From positions 1 to 39,208 of IMG/VR virus record IMGVR_UViG_3300042484_000328: DNA of 39,208 nucleotides. One strand, given 5' to 3'. The position numbers and the translations under genes are program-made. The DNA is from a virus. Under the pieces are notes generated by a model. That model did not search any database. It saw only the letters and a program-made list of their open reading frames with translations, and was not told the DNA's origin. This document shows, piece by piece, positions 25,404 to 32,846 of the stretch; position 1 is the first letter of the stretch; each line of letters opens with the position of its first letter.

Positions 25404-25725
25404 ACAAAAAGGTACGGCTGCTGAGACAGCAGTAGTTAACTGGCTACTAAGTAAGGGACGCAAGCATGTTGAACGTAGATCTCTTAACGGAGTCAATGAT
25501 CGAGGTGATGTTGCAGGTATGCCTGGAGTTGTACTCGAAATAAAAAACTGTGCCAAGATGGAACTATCAGCATGGTTAAAAGAACTAGAAGTTGAAATGG
25601 TTAATGACAAAGCTGACACAGGTGTAGTGATTCATAAGAAAAAAGGAACCCAAGATGTTGGGTTATGGTACGCCACTATGCCAGTGCATGTATGGTTTAA
25701 ACTAATAGAAGACGCAGGTTACTGA
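25390..25725 (+). CDS. Holliday-junction-resolvase-like PD-(D/E)XK nuclease
   Basis: A 111-residue nuclease starting at ATG 25390 (MSKSKQKGTAAE); an in-frame GTG further upstream has less support. The N-terminal basic segment followed by E12, then D40 (DRGD), then E50-x-K52 (VVLEIKN) gives the E-D-ExK active site of small resolvases. Related proteins in mycobacteriophages are annotated as Holliday junction resolvases, with the same KGTAAE and GVVxExKN motifs (from memory). It would resolve replication or recombination branches before packaging. It lies in the replication block, directly ahead of the primase. Confidence 0.8.
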   Translation: MSKSKQKGTAAETAVVNWLLSKGRKHVERRSLNGVNDRGDVAGMPGVVLEIKNCAKMELSAWLKELEVEMVNDKADTGVVIHKKKGTQDVGLWYATMPVHVWFKLIEDAGY

Positions 25726-26084
25726 TGGACGTACCACCTATTGCTGCAATCATAGAGCACTACGGTGGTAGATTACGTAGAGACTATGGCAGTTGGCAAA
25801 AGATTAAGTGTCCATTCCATGACGATAGCCATGCATCAGCAGGCGTATCAGTTACAGATAACATCTTTGTATGTCATGGCTGTGGAGTAAAAGGAAATGC
25901 ATTTAACGTAATCAAAATACACGAAGGAGTTAAGTACGGTGAAGCTATCAAGATCGCAGAAGGTATTACTGGAGAAAGCTACAAGTCATTACGAGGAGTA
26001 CCTTCCATTGGCAGAAGAGTATCTAGCCAAGCGAGGGATAAGTCTAAAGACAGCTCAAGAGATTCGATTAGGAGTCGTCGTTGA
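25725..26084 (+). CDS. Primase, CHC2 zinc-binding part (split gene)
   Basis: A 119-residue polypeptide with a DnaG-type zinc-binding domain: C29-x2-H32 (CPFH) and C50-x2-C53 (CHGCG), followed by the KGNAFNVI helix that packs on it. The last 30 residues (Arg/Ser/Lys-rich, from about residue 90) are low complexity and look like the wrong frame of the following gene. The TOPRIM half is read from a different frame starting inside this gene, with a 146-base overlap. The start overlaps the resolvase stop by one base. A split primase of this kind is recalled from other actinophages. This half would recognise the template. Confidence 0.85.
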   Translation: MDVPPIAAIIEHYGGRLRRDYGSWQKIKCPFHDDSHASAGVSVTDNIFVCHGCGVKGNAFNVIKIHEGVKYGEAIKIAEGITGESYKSLRGVPSIGRRVSSQARDKSKDSSRDSIRSRR

Positions 26085-26556
26085 TCCACTAGCAGGACAA
26101 GAAGCATTTGTAAATAGACTTGCTATTCCATACATAACACCAACAGGTGTAGTTGATGTAAGGTTTAGATCAATGGGATTAGAAGAGCCTAAGTACATGG
26201 GTATGCCAGGAACTTCTACTAGGTTATACAATGTTAATGCACTGCACACGGCAGGCAATTTTATAGCGGTATGTGAAGGAGAAATAGATGCTATCACTCT
26301 TAGTTATTCTTGCGGCATTCCTGCTGTGGGTGTTCCTGGAGCTAATGCTTGGAAACGGCACTACGGACGTTTACTGGCAGACTTTGAAACTATCTATGTT
26401 TTTGCTGACGGTGATCAGCCTGGCTCTGATTTTGCAAAGAGTCTAAGTAAAGAGTTTAATAGTGTTATCATTATGCAGATGCCTGAAGGTGAGGATGTTA
26501 ACTCAATGTACTTACGTAACGGATCAGGTTACTTCACAGAAAAGATTGCAGCATGA
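25939..26556 (+). CDS. Primase, TOPRIM catalytic part (split gene)
   Basis: A 205-residue continuation in the +1 frame. The TOPRIM core has E113/E115 (VCEGEIDAIT) and DGD at 157-159 (VFADGDQPG), the metal-binding residues that drive primer synthesis. An internal GTG at 25939 lies 9 bases after a perfect AAGGAG, so it can be made as a separate protein; alternatively a +1 frameshift would join it to the CHC2 half. Its first 18 residues look like an out-of-frame reading, and strong primase-like sequence begins at EEYLPLAEEYL. It overlaps the next gene by four bases. It pairs with the DnaB-type ATPase as a minimal primosome. Confidence 0.85.
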   Translation: MKLSRSQKVLLEKATSHYEEYLPLAEEYLAKRGISLKTAQEIRLGVVVDPLAGQEAFVNRLAIPYITPTGVVDVRFRSMGLEEPKYMGMPGTSTRLYNVNALHTAGNFIAVCEGEIDAITLSYSCGIPAVGVPGANAWKRHYGRLLADFETIYVFADGDQPGSDFAKSLSKEFNSVIIMQMPEGEDVNSMYLRNGSGYFTEKIAA

Positions 26557-27026
26557 GCACTAAGCAAGACTTAAAAGAACTAGAAGAACACGAAGCTAAA
26601 CTAAAGGATTACAATGCAGGACTTCAGCGAACAAGAAATCAATCACATCTTCCAAGCCCTGATCAACATGGGATTAGAAGTTGTAGATGTCAAATATGCG
26701 AACGGACTTACTCTAACATTAAAGAGACCAACGCTAAAATAAAACCACCATTAGAGTTTGAAGCTGCCATCATAGCTCGCAAAGCTATTGAGTTACTAGT
26801 GCAAAAGCATGACGACTATGGACCAAGCAACATCTCTGATGCACCAGGTGGACCACTGAACGGACTAAGTGTTAGGCTACATGACAAGGTAGCAAGACTA
26901 AACAATCTATTGTCAAACAATAAAGAACCACAAAACGAAAGTGTACAAGATACATTCATTGACATCCTTAACTATGCACTCATTGCCTTACTGGTAATTG
27001 AAGGCAAGTGGGATACTACTAAGTAG
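26553..27026 (+). CDS. DUF1599 / Nmad1-like protein
   Basis: A 157-residue protein. The C-terminal 85 residues match the pattern of DUF1599, also named nucleotide modification associated domain 1: HDDYGPSNI, then RLHDKVARLNNLL, then VQDTFIDILNYALIALL. The N-terminal 22 residues form a charged helix. The segment between (about 23-62) is low quality, carries a CRC-x2-C cluster and looks like an out-of-frame reading; it overlaps a nested ORF (26614-26742). No other start codon gives the domain in frame, so this start is kept. The domain family is linked by comparative work to modified-base pathways; the biochemical function is unproven. Confidence 0.75.
   Translation: MSTKQDLKELEEHEAKLKDYNAGLQRTRNQSHLPSPDQHGIRSCRCQICERTYSNIKETNAKIKPPLEFEAAIIARKAIELLVQKHDDYGPSNISDAPGGPLNGLSVRLHDKVARLNNLLSNNKEPQNESVQDTFIDILNYALIALLVIEGKWDTTK
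26614..26742 (+). CDS. Nested 42-residue ORF inside the Nmad1 gene
   Basis: In another frame of the Nmad1-like gene, ATG 26614 is preceded by AAAGGA with good spacing and opens 42 codons that look like a compact small protein: a helix (MQDFSEQEINHIFQALINMG) followed by a beta pair (LEVVDVKYANGLTLTLKR). Over the same bases the outer frame looks low complexity. Either both are translated or the outer gene has changed frame in the past. It is too short for a certain call. Confidence 0.5.
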   Translation: MQDFSEQEINHIFQALINMGLEVVDVKYANGLTLTLKRPTLK

Positions 27027-27032
27027 GTAAAC

Positions 27033-27791
27033 ATGAAAACAGTTATAGTGATTCCAGACATGCAAGTTCCTTACCATGATCCTCGTGCTGTACGTGCAGT
27101 ACAAAACTTTGTGGGTGACTACCAACCAAATGAACTTTACTGTGTTGGTGATGAAGCAGATAGTCCTGAACCATCACGATGGAACAAAGGTTTAGTTGGA
27201 GAGTTTGAAGGAACTCTGCAAGCTGGACTAGATCGTACTGCTGCCATTATGAAAGAGTTTAAAAACAAGTTAGGCGATAAGCCTTTCCATACTATGAGGA
27301 GTAACCACGGTGACCGAGTTGAGAACTATGTCAAAAGATACGCACCAGCCCTGGCAAGTCTGCGGGAATTGGAATACTCCAAGCTTCTACATTACAGCGA
27401 AAACGAAATTACCTATCACGATAAACTATGGGAGTTTACGCCAGGATGGGTACTGGCACATGGAGATGAAGGCAACATCTCAAGGCAAGCTGGTGGGACG
27501 GCTTTGGCTTTGGCTCGCAAGATTGGGTCTTCGGTCGTCTGTGGGCATACACATCGTGCGGGAATTCAACATGAACACCAAGGCTACAACGGCAAGATTC
27601 ACAGTCGTCTCTACGGAGTTGAAGTCGGACACCTTATGGATCTTAGCCAAGCGTCTTATTTAAATACTGGTAGTGCTAACTGGCAACAAGCATTTACTAT
27701 TCTCTACATACGTAGAGGTAACGTAACTCCTGTTGTTGTACCTATCAATGGACGATCTTTTGTAGTCGAGGGTAAGACGTATGAGTTCTAA
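27033..27791 (+). CDS. Calcineurin-like metallophosphoesterase
   Basis: A 252-residue phosphoesterase. Visible metal-site motifs are D9 and H15 (IPDMQVPYH), GDE at 39-41, NHGD at 91-94, H143 (LAHGDEG) and GHTH at 171-174. NHGD replaces the common GNHD/E, and GDE-AD replaces GD-x2-D, but the layout is that of the two-metal family. Substrates of phage members range from nucleotides and RNA 2',3'-cyclic ends to DNA ends. It follows the Nmad1 gene after a seven-base gap and overlaps the sigma-like gene by 11 bases. A role in nucleotide or nucleic-acid processing is likely, but the substrate is unknown. Confidence 0.85.
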   Translation: MKTVIVIPDMQVPYHDPRAVRAVQNFVGDYQPNELYCVGDEADSPEPSRWNKGLVGEFEGTLQAGLDRTAAIMKEFKNKLGDKPFHTMRSNHGDRVENYVKRYAPALASLRELEYSKLLHYSENEITYHDKLWEFTPGWVLAHGDEGNISRQAGGTALALARKIGSSVVCGHTHRAGIQHEHQGYNGKIHSRLYGVEVGHLMDLSQASYLNTGSANWQQAFTILYIRRGNVTPVVVPINGRSFVVEGKTYEF

Positions 27792-28422
27792 TGGAATTGT
27801 TTATGAGATGTACCATGCTATGGTCAAGCAGATTGGATCAGAGTTTAAGCGTAAGTACCAGATGGTTGAACGCGAAGACATTGAACAAGAGTTATGGCTA
27901 TGGTTTGCTGAACATCCTAACAAAATAGAAGAATGGTTAGCTCTACCTGATCAGAAAGATAGAGATAAACTATTTGCTAGGTCACTACGTAACTCAGCAC
28001 TAGACTATTGCATCAAAGAAAAAGCACATAAGTCTGGTTACAATGCTGAAGATAACTTCTGGTACAACAAGCAGTTCATTAAGCTTATGATTCCTGCTGT
28101 ACTTAGTGACGACTGGACTAAGTTCAACAACACACTAAGCAACATGGGTCGTACTAGTAAAGCACTAGCAGAGTCAGGTGACTTCATGGCATTTAGTTCT
28201 GATGTCAAGGTTGCTTTCGATAAGTTAAATGACAGAGAGAAATCATTAGTTCATTTATTTTATGGAGAGCAGATAGATGGAGCAGAACTAAGAGATCGTA
28301 TGGACGCTGACAAGTCACAGAAAGCAGTGATGATGGAAGCTAACAGAGCAGTCAACAAAATGGTCAAGATACTAGGTGGTAATCCACCAGTAAGAGACGA
28401 AGACTACCAAAGTAATACATAA
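27781..28422 (+). CDS. Sigma-factor-like transcription protein
   Basis: A 213-residue protein, the last gene of the early arm. The N-terminal part reads like sigma region 2: VEREDIEQELWLWFAE (about residues 28-43), then LFARSLRNSALDYCIKE (about 64-80). The C-terminal part reads like region 4 helices: AFDKLNDREKSLVHLFYG, then a possible HTH (AELRDRMDADKSQKAV). Similarity is distant and the -10 recognition residues are not clear. Position at the end of the early operon suits a switch to late genes through the leftward promoters at 17470-17495. An alternative is a structural homologue that modulates host polymerase without being a true sigma. Confidence 0.6.
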   Translation: MSSNGIVYEMYHAMVKQIGSEFKRKYQMVEREDIEQELWLWFAEHPNKIEEWLALPDQKDRDKLFARSLRNSALDYCIKEKAHKSGYNAEDNFWYNKQFIKLMIPAVLSDDWTKFNNTLSNMGRTSKALAESGDFMAFSSDVKVAFDKLNDREKSLVHLFYGEQIDGAELRDRMDADKSQKAVMMEANRAVNKMVKILGGNPPVRDEDYQSNT

Positions 28423-28430
28423 AAAAATAA

Positions 28431-28481
28431 CCCCTCTTAGGGTAGTAAGTACTAAGTTCATACTCTACTACCCCAGAGGGG
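28431..28481 (-). terminator. Strong terminator of the leftward late operon
   Basis: Arms CCCCTCTTAGGGTAGTA (28431-28447) and TACTACCCCAGAGGGG (28466-28481) pair over about 15 bp around an 18-base loop. On the - strand the stem is followed by TTATTTTTTT (28430-28421), so it terminates transcription from the lysis genes. It lies directly after the stop codon of the early arm. In the rightward direction there is no T-run after the stem. Confidence 0.88.
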
Positions 28482-28588
28482 ATTACGTGGCTCTACGTGG
28501 CTCTGAGAGCCAGCAATGAGCATTGTAGCCCACAAGTCTTGGGGAAACTTTTTAGTTCTAGCCCTAGTGGGGTTTGTTAAATTGTATC
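28482..28588. other. Convergent intergenic region with repeats and weak rightward terminator
   Basis: About 107 bases lie between the strong terminator and the last late gene. It contains a tandem ACGTGGCTCT repeat (28485-28504) and a near-perfect palindrome TGGCTCT-G-AGAGCCA (28498-28512). A short hairpin (CCCACAA with TTGGGG, 28529-28544) is followed by AAACTTTTT, which may terminate early transcription. No coding sequence was seen. Confidence 0.5.
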
Positions 28589-28975
28589 CTAGTTAGCCTT
28601 TATCTGCCGTCCGTCTAGGACGATAGGTGCAGTACCATCATGGTCAATGAAGATACCTACTGGCATAGCACCACCTGAAATAAAGCCATGAGCTAGGGTT
28701 ACCCATACAGTTCTACCTGCCATCCCTGGATGGACAGGGTAAGAGAAATGACCAGTGTAGTCAGCCTTAGCAGTTCCTGGATAACGACAGAAGCGGAAGC
28801 GAATAATGTTTGGTAGTCCACCAGGTGGTAGTTCTACCTGAATAGTAGTCTCCCACATATTGCGTCTGCTACGTACTGAACCCTTCCAAGATGTCTTGCC
28901 GTTGATGCGGACAGCAACGGCTTTACCTGAAATGATGGACTGCTTGTCCTTGTTTGATTCTACTTTTGCAATCAT
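28589..28975 (-). CDS. Protein downstream of the endolysin (128 aa)
   Basis: A 128-residue beta-rich protein following the M23 endopeptidase. The ATG at 28975 overlaps its stop (ATGA); a GTG four codons upstream is also in frame. It has no signal peptide, membrane segment or known catalytic residues. It contains repeated Gly/Arg/Trp positions (SWKGSVRSRRNMWET) and a GMAGRTVWVTLAHGF segment. It might be a wall-binding partner of the endolysin or a minor virion protein. It is the last gene of the late operon. Confidence 0.6.
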   Translation of the reverse strand: MIAKVESNKDKQSIISGKAVAVRINGKTSWKGSVRSRRNMWETTIQVELPPGGLPNIIRFRFCRYPGTAKADYTGHFSYPVHPGMAGRTVWVTLAHGFISGGAMPVGIFIDHDGTAPIVLDGRQIKAN

Positions 28976-29394
28976 GCTTTCAACCACTTATCTGGATTAA
29001 CGTGCTTAGTTGGATTCCAATGTCTTGTTGACATTACTTGGAAGTGTAAATGGGGAGCAGTGGAATTGCCAGTTGAACCTGACCAACCCAACAATTGTCC
29101 CTTCTTAACCTTTTGTCCTGATGCTACCTTGACTTTAGATAGGTGGGCATAACCTGCCCATAGTCCTGCCGAACCATCTTTAAACTTATCGTTACTAATA
29201 ATTATGTGGATGCCAAACGAACGACCCCACCCACTTAGAAACTTATGTGTTCCTGAATGCACAACTACACCATTTACTGCTGCGTACACTGGTGTACCTG
29301 TAGCTGCTCTACCATCTATACCTTTATGTATTCCACCATTTTTGTATGTAGCACCATACTTAAATGTAGTTTTCCATTCTTTTAATGGATACAT
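28972..29394 (-). CDS. M23-family endopeptidase (endolysin)
   Basis: A 140-residue LytM/M23 zinc endopeptidase. H23 and D27 (GIHKGID) and H117 of the H115-x-H117 pair (PHLHF) are the zinc ligands and catalytic residues, and H84 (YAHLS) completes the site. It cleaves peptide cross-bridges of peptidoglycan. There is no signal peptide, so release needs the holin encoded directly upstream, whose stop overlaps this start (TAATG). The domain has almost nothing outside the catalytic fold, so wall binding may be provided by the following gene. M23 endolysins without a second domain are known from several phages. Confidence 0.9.
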   Translation of the reverse strand: MYPLKEWKTTFKYGATYKNGGIHKGIDGRAATGTPVYAAVNGVVVHSGTHKFLSGWGRSFGIHIIISNDKFKDGSAGLWAGYAHLSKVKVASGQKVKKGQLLGWSGSTGNSTAPHLHFQVMSTRHWNPTKHVNPDKWLKA

Positions 29395-29612
29395 TATTCG
29401 CTTTCAACGCTTCCGTAGCGTAAGTCCATGCCATTGACATAGTTAATTGCTACTGGCAGTGCTGCACCTAATGCAATAATAACAACTGGTGCTAGATCAA
29501 AAGATGCAATGTTATCTAGAACATATACAAGGACAGCACCTAGTGCTGCCTTTAACATGCCACCAAATGGACTATCTGCTAACCAAATACCAAATCTTTT
29601 TGCTTTACTCAT
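29394..29612 (-). CDS. Holin (two predicted TM helices)
   Basis: A 72-residue protein with two hydrophobic helices at about residues 19-34 (LKAALGAVLVYVLDNI) and 41-57 (LAPVVIIALGAALPVAI), a positively charged N-terminus (MSKAKRF) and a short acidic tail. Size, topology and position immediately ahead of the M23 endopeptidase are typical of holins that open the membrane at lysis. Start and stop are coupled to both neighbours by TAATG overlaps. Confidence 0.85.
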   Translation of the reverse strand: MSKAKRFGIWLADSPFGGMLKAALGAVLVYVLDNIASFDLAPVVIIALGAALPVAINYVNGMDLRYGSVESE

Positions 29613-31603
29613 TATAGTTTCCTTACTGTTACTAATAGTAAGCCACCAAAGCCACTACTATTTTTATCTGGAGAAGATTCATTACTAAATCTAACTTCTT
29701 CAATTACACCTTGATACTGCTCACCAGTACGGTAGTCAGTTACTGTTACAAACTTACCCGTCTCTTCAATAGATTCAATGCGTTGAATAAATTCCATAGC
29801 ACGACCATCGTAACCAAAAATAGAATTAAATCTGTCCATCTCATTGTCATAACAAGACAGTGGGTACTGATACAAACGCTGACGGCGTGTAGCTGGAGTA
29901 GATTTAATTTGGTAAGCCTCTAGTATAGGTAGGTCTTGATCATCGGTAGAGTTGTTAAACACAAACTTAAATGCCATAAACTCTTGCTTCGTAGAAGGCG
30001 TAGTTATTAAAATATCTTTATTGCTTAAGCCTGCACTAACAACTGCAAGAGATGATTCAAGACCAGACTTATCAATAGTAAAAATGGTTATACTGTCACC
30101 TTGACCAGTAGTACATTGAAGATTAACGTATCTAAAAAACTTAGGCTCAACAGTTCCATAACGAATCTTACCCGTCTTAAGCCAGCCAGTGCTACGCTTT
30201 CTAGTGGTGTGTTCTACTTGTAGCTCACCCTTAAGACCGTCTTGATTTTCTTCAACTACCATGACCAATCTATCGTCAACTAAATAAACTTCAGTTGCTT
30301 CAGAGTCATCTCCATCTTTACTAGATTGATACTCTAAGTCGTAAGCATAAGCAAACGTACCGTCACTAAATGATTGTGATAAGTCAATACGAATTAAACA
30401 AGCATTAGTGTAAGCACCATCAGCTACTTTAGTGGCTGCATAAATATACTTATCCTTAGTAGCAAAACCATTAACTGCATAAGTAGAATCAATTAGTAAT
30501 GGTCCAAGTGTTACTAATCCAGTAGGACCTACCTGACATATACGTACACCCTTAGTGGTAGCAACTGCTAAGTATCCTAAGTAGTATTCAATTGCAATAA
30601 TGTTTTCGCCATCAGGCATAGATGCTACAACAAAACCGCCTGGCAAGTCAGGCAAGTTAGTTCCTTCATCAAAACCTATTGCATAAATTTCAGACTTGTT
30701 ACCAGCATTACCAGCAGCATAAACATAAGTTGGACCAGCTGTTACATCTTTCCAGTTCCAGTTAGGATTAATGTGGACCTTAGATGTACTAGATGCAGCA
30801 GGCATGTCATTGCTACCAGTGTGATTACCATTGCCAGTATAAGCAGCATTTAATAAGTAAAGAGTTTTACCATCACCAAAAAACAACTGTCCTTTAATGT
30901 ATTTAATTACACCTTGAGTAACAGAACTGTGTCTAGCAAATACAACATCAGTATCTAAATCATTAACAAGACCAGTATGAATACAAGTAGAACAGGCAGC
31001 GTAGTACCTAGTACCATTAGTTGCTACAGAAATAATTGGAAACGTAGTTGAGTGACCACTAAGTGTTGATCCACCAGCTACCACATAATCATCTTCGGTT
31101 GCTGCACTATTACCATTTAAAACAATCCGCTTTAGTACACCAAGACTATCACCAGATACAAGACAATCATTAGTACCGTCGTTACCAGTAGCAGCATTAA
31201 TGCCACTAGCATCACTGTATGCATAGAATACATCTGGAAGTAATGTAGCTTGTCCAATAGTCCATACATCTACACCACGACTATCTGCAAACCTATGGCT
31301 TACATGTTCGTAGTCAGTGCCTGGTTCATAGAATGAAATGCCACTACCATTATGCCATGATGTCTGTGATCGTAACCACCAACCAGTAAGTGATTGCTCA
31401 CCTGGTTCAGGACTATTATCAAACTGATCTTTTTTATATGGTGCAGTTTCACGACGATATGGATTTTGATTATTGACACTAACAATAAATGGTAGATCAT
31501 CAATAACAATATCAAAAGCTGTATCAGTTAATTCAAAGGTTGCTTCGGTTGATGGTACGGCAAGGTCATATGGAACACCTTCTGTAATATCATAAGTTGG
31601 CAC
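29612..31603 (-). CDS. Large tail protein, propeller-like (663 aa)
   Basis: A 663-residue beta-rich protein. The N-terminal 90 residues include ETAPYKKDQFDNSPEPGEQ and LTGWWLRSQTSWHNGSGI, motifs remembered from tail proteins of actinophages. Residues about 100-480 repeat strand-rich segments of 45-55 residues with recurrent Tyr/Gly positions, suggestive of a beta-propeller. It lies between the collar fibre gene and the lysis cassette. The GTG start at 31603 is preceded by AAGGAG with 5-base spacing. It is probably a tail tip or hub component that contacts the host or carries fibres. The domain call is inference. Confidence 0.65.
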   Translation of the reverse strand: MPTYDITEGVPYDLAVPSTEATFELTDTAFDIVIDDLPFIVSVNNQNPYRRETAPYKKDQFDNSPEPGEQSLTGWWLRSQTSWHNGSGISFYEPGTDYEHVSHRFADSRGVDVWTIGQATLLPDVFYAYSDASGINAATGNDGTNDCLVSGDSLGVLKRIVLNGNSAATEDDYVVAGGSTLSGHSTTFPIISVATNGTRYYAACSTCIHTGLVNDLDTDVVFARHSSVTQGVIKYIKGQLFFGDGKTLYLLNAAYTGNGNHTGSNDMPAASSTSKVHINPNWNWKDVTAGPTYVYAAGNAGNKSEIYAIGFDEGTNLPDLPGGFVVASMPDGENIIAIEYYLGYLAVATTKGVRICQVGPTGLVTLGPLLIDSTYAVNGFATKDKYIYAATKVADGAYTNACLIRIDLSQSFSDGTFAYAYDLEYQSSKDGDDSEATEVYLVDDRLVMVVEENQDGLKGELQVEHTTRKRSTGWLKTGKIRYGTVEPKFFRYVNLQCTTGQGDSITIFTIDKSGLESSLAVVSAGLSNKDILITTPSTKQEFMAFKFVFNNSTDDQDLPILEAYQIKSTPATRRQRLYQYPLSCYDNEMDRFNSIFGYDGRAMEFIQRIESIEETGKFVTVTDYRTGEQYQGVIEEVRFSNESSPDKNSSGFGGLLLVTVRKL

Positions 31604-31612
31604 TTATGCTCC

Positions 31613-32839
31613 TTAGAATTTGATGATAAACTTGAGTGTGAAGTATGGCTGTAAGTTACCGTTAGTAGCACTTGCACTTGAACCGCCAGATGTTTTGTTA
31701 TCTGTTCCAGTTCCATTGACAGTTACACTTGTTGATGCATTATGACTGTGGTCTCCAGCATACTGCAGATAAGGTGATCTAGGAGTTGTATTAAGCTCAA
31801 GAAGATAAATACCACCATTGGCTAAAGATCCAGCAATTTCAATATTCGATGCGTGGCTGTGATTACCTTGTGTATCAATAGATGTACTACCAGAAGCAGT
31901 GTGACCGTGGTTAATGTCTGTAACGTGAGTGTGTGGCGCAGTGCTTGTCTTAGAACCACCAGTTCCCTTTAATGTACCAAAGGCATCATCATCAGTCTTA
32001 AAACCAGCAGGTACAAATCCACGCATATCAGGTACAGTTGCACCTACAATACCAGCAAGAGTCGGATAACTAGCGGTTGATTGACCATTGCACTCTAGCC
32101 AGCCAGTAGGAATTTCATTTTTAGCCCACATAACAATAGAACCAACTGGAGTGTTAGTTGTTAATGCCGTATTAATTGTACCAATTTGCGTTTGAATTGA
32201 AGAAGTAACTCCATCAACATAGCTAAGTTCAGTAGAAGTAATTGTACCAATTGAAGTAGTAGATGGAAGAACTACGGTTCCAGTAAATGTAGGATCAGCA
32301 CTAGGAGCTTTAGTATTTAATTGTGTTTGAATAGCAGAAGTTACACCATCAACATAATTAAGTTCTGTTGTGCTAAGTGTTGCACCATCAAGAATATTTA
32401 ACTCTGTAGATGTAGCAGTAAGATTAACATTTTCATTAATCTTTGGTGTAGTTAAAGTTTTGTTAGTAAGAGTTTGTGAATTTGTTGTACCAACAACAGC
32501 ACCAGTTGCACCATGTGCAGTGGTAGTATTGTCAAGATGATCGTGTACTAACTGTAAGTCAGAGCCAACAATCATGTGACGAACTGAATCACCATTCGTA
32601 TGTGGGTAAGCAGTAGCACCAGTTTCAATAGCTCTTTGAACTCTAACTGTTGGTGCAGTTAAAGTAGCATCTGCAACTACAAGTACAACTTCTTCACTTG
32701 CAGTATCTGGACTAAGTACAAGAACATATGGTGGACTAGGTAAGCCTGTTACGTTGTTAAGAGTAAGCTGTGTGGTACTATTGTTTATATCACCACTTAA
32801 TGTTTTAGGTTCTGCAATAGATGTGTAATTACGGGACAT
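31613..32839 (-). CDS. Tail fibre with collar domain (408 aa)
   Basis: A 408-residue fibre. The N-terminal ~90 residues form a virion-attachment domain resembling part of the neighbouring 299-residue protein. Residues about 120-230 contain three copies of a short repeat of the type STELNYVDGVTSAIQTQ. The C-terminal ~180 residues form a phage tail collar domain: GSIVMWAKNEIPTGWLECNG, then the PDMRGFVPAG motif, then His-rich loops (HTHV, HGHT, NHSH). The last residues NLQPYFTLKFIIK match the end of the other collar protein (NLQPYISINYIIK), so the two are paralogues. The ribosome site AGGT precedes the ATG. Confidence 0.87.
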   Translation of the reverse strand: MSRNYTSIAEPKTLSGDINNSTTQLTLNNVTGLPSPPYVLVLSPDTASEEVVLVVADATLTAPTVRVQRAIETGATAYPHTNGDSVRHMIVGSDLQLVHDHLDNTTTAHGATGAVVGTTNSQTLTNKTLTTPKINENVNLTATSTELNILDGATLSTTELNYVDGVTSAIQTQLNTKAPSADPTFTGTVVLPSTTSIGTITSTELSYVDGVTSSIQTQIGTINTALTTNTPVGSIVMWAKNEIPTGWLECNGQSTASYPTLAGIVGATVPDMRGFVPAGFKTDDDAFGTLKGTGGSKTSTAPHTHVTDINHGHTASGSTSIDTQGNHSHASNIEIAGSLANGGIYLLELNTTPRSPYLQYAGDHSHNASTSVTVNGTGTDNKTSGGSSASATNGNLQPYFTLKFIIKF

Positions 32840-32846
32840 GATTTAC

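Noticed and set aside
27310-27663. 117-codon open frame on the + strand inside the phosphoesterase gene
   Set aside because: It is in another frame of a gene with clear metal-site motifs and its product has no protein-like pattern or ribosome site.
28482-28588. Possible tRNA or attachment site in the convergent spacer
   Set aside because: The palindrome and hairpins do not form a cloverleaf and no T-loop or anticodon arm is seen; no integrase gene exists to use an attachment site.
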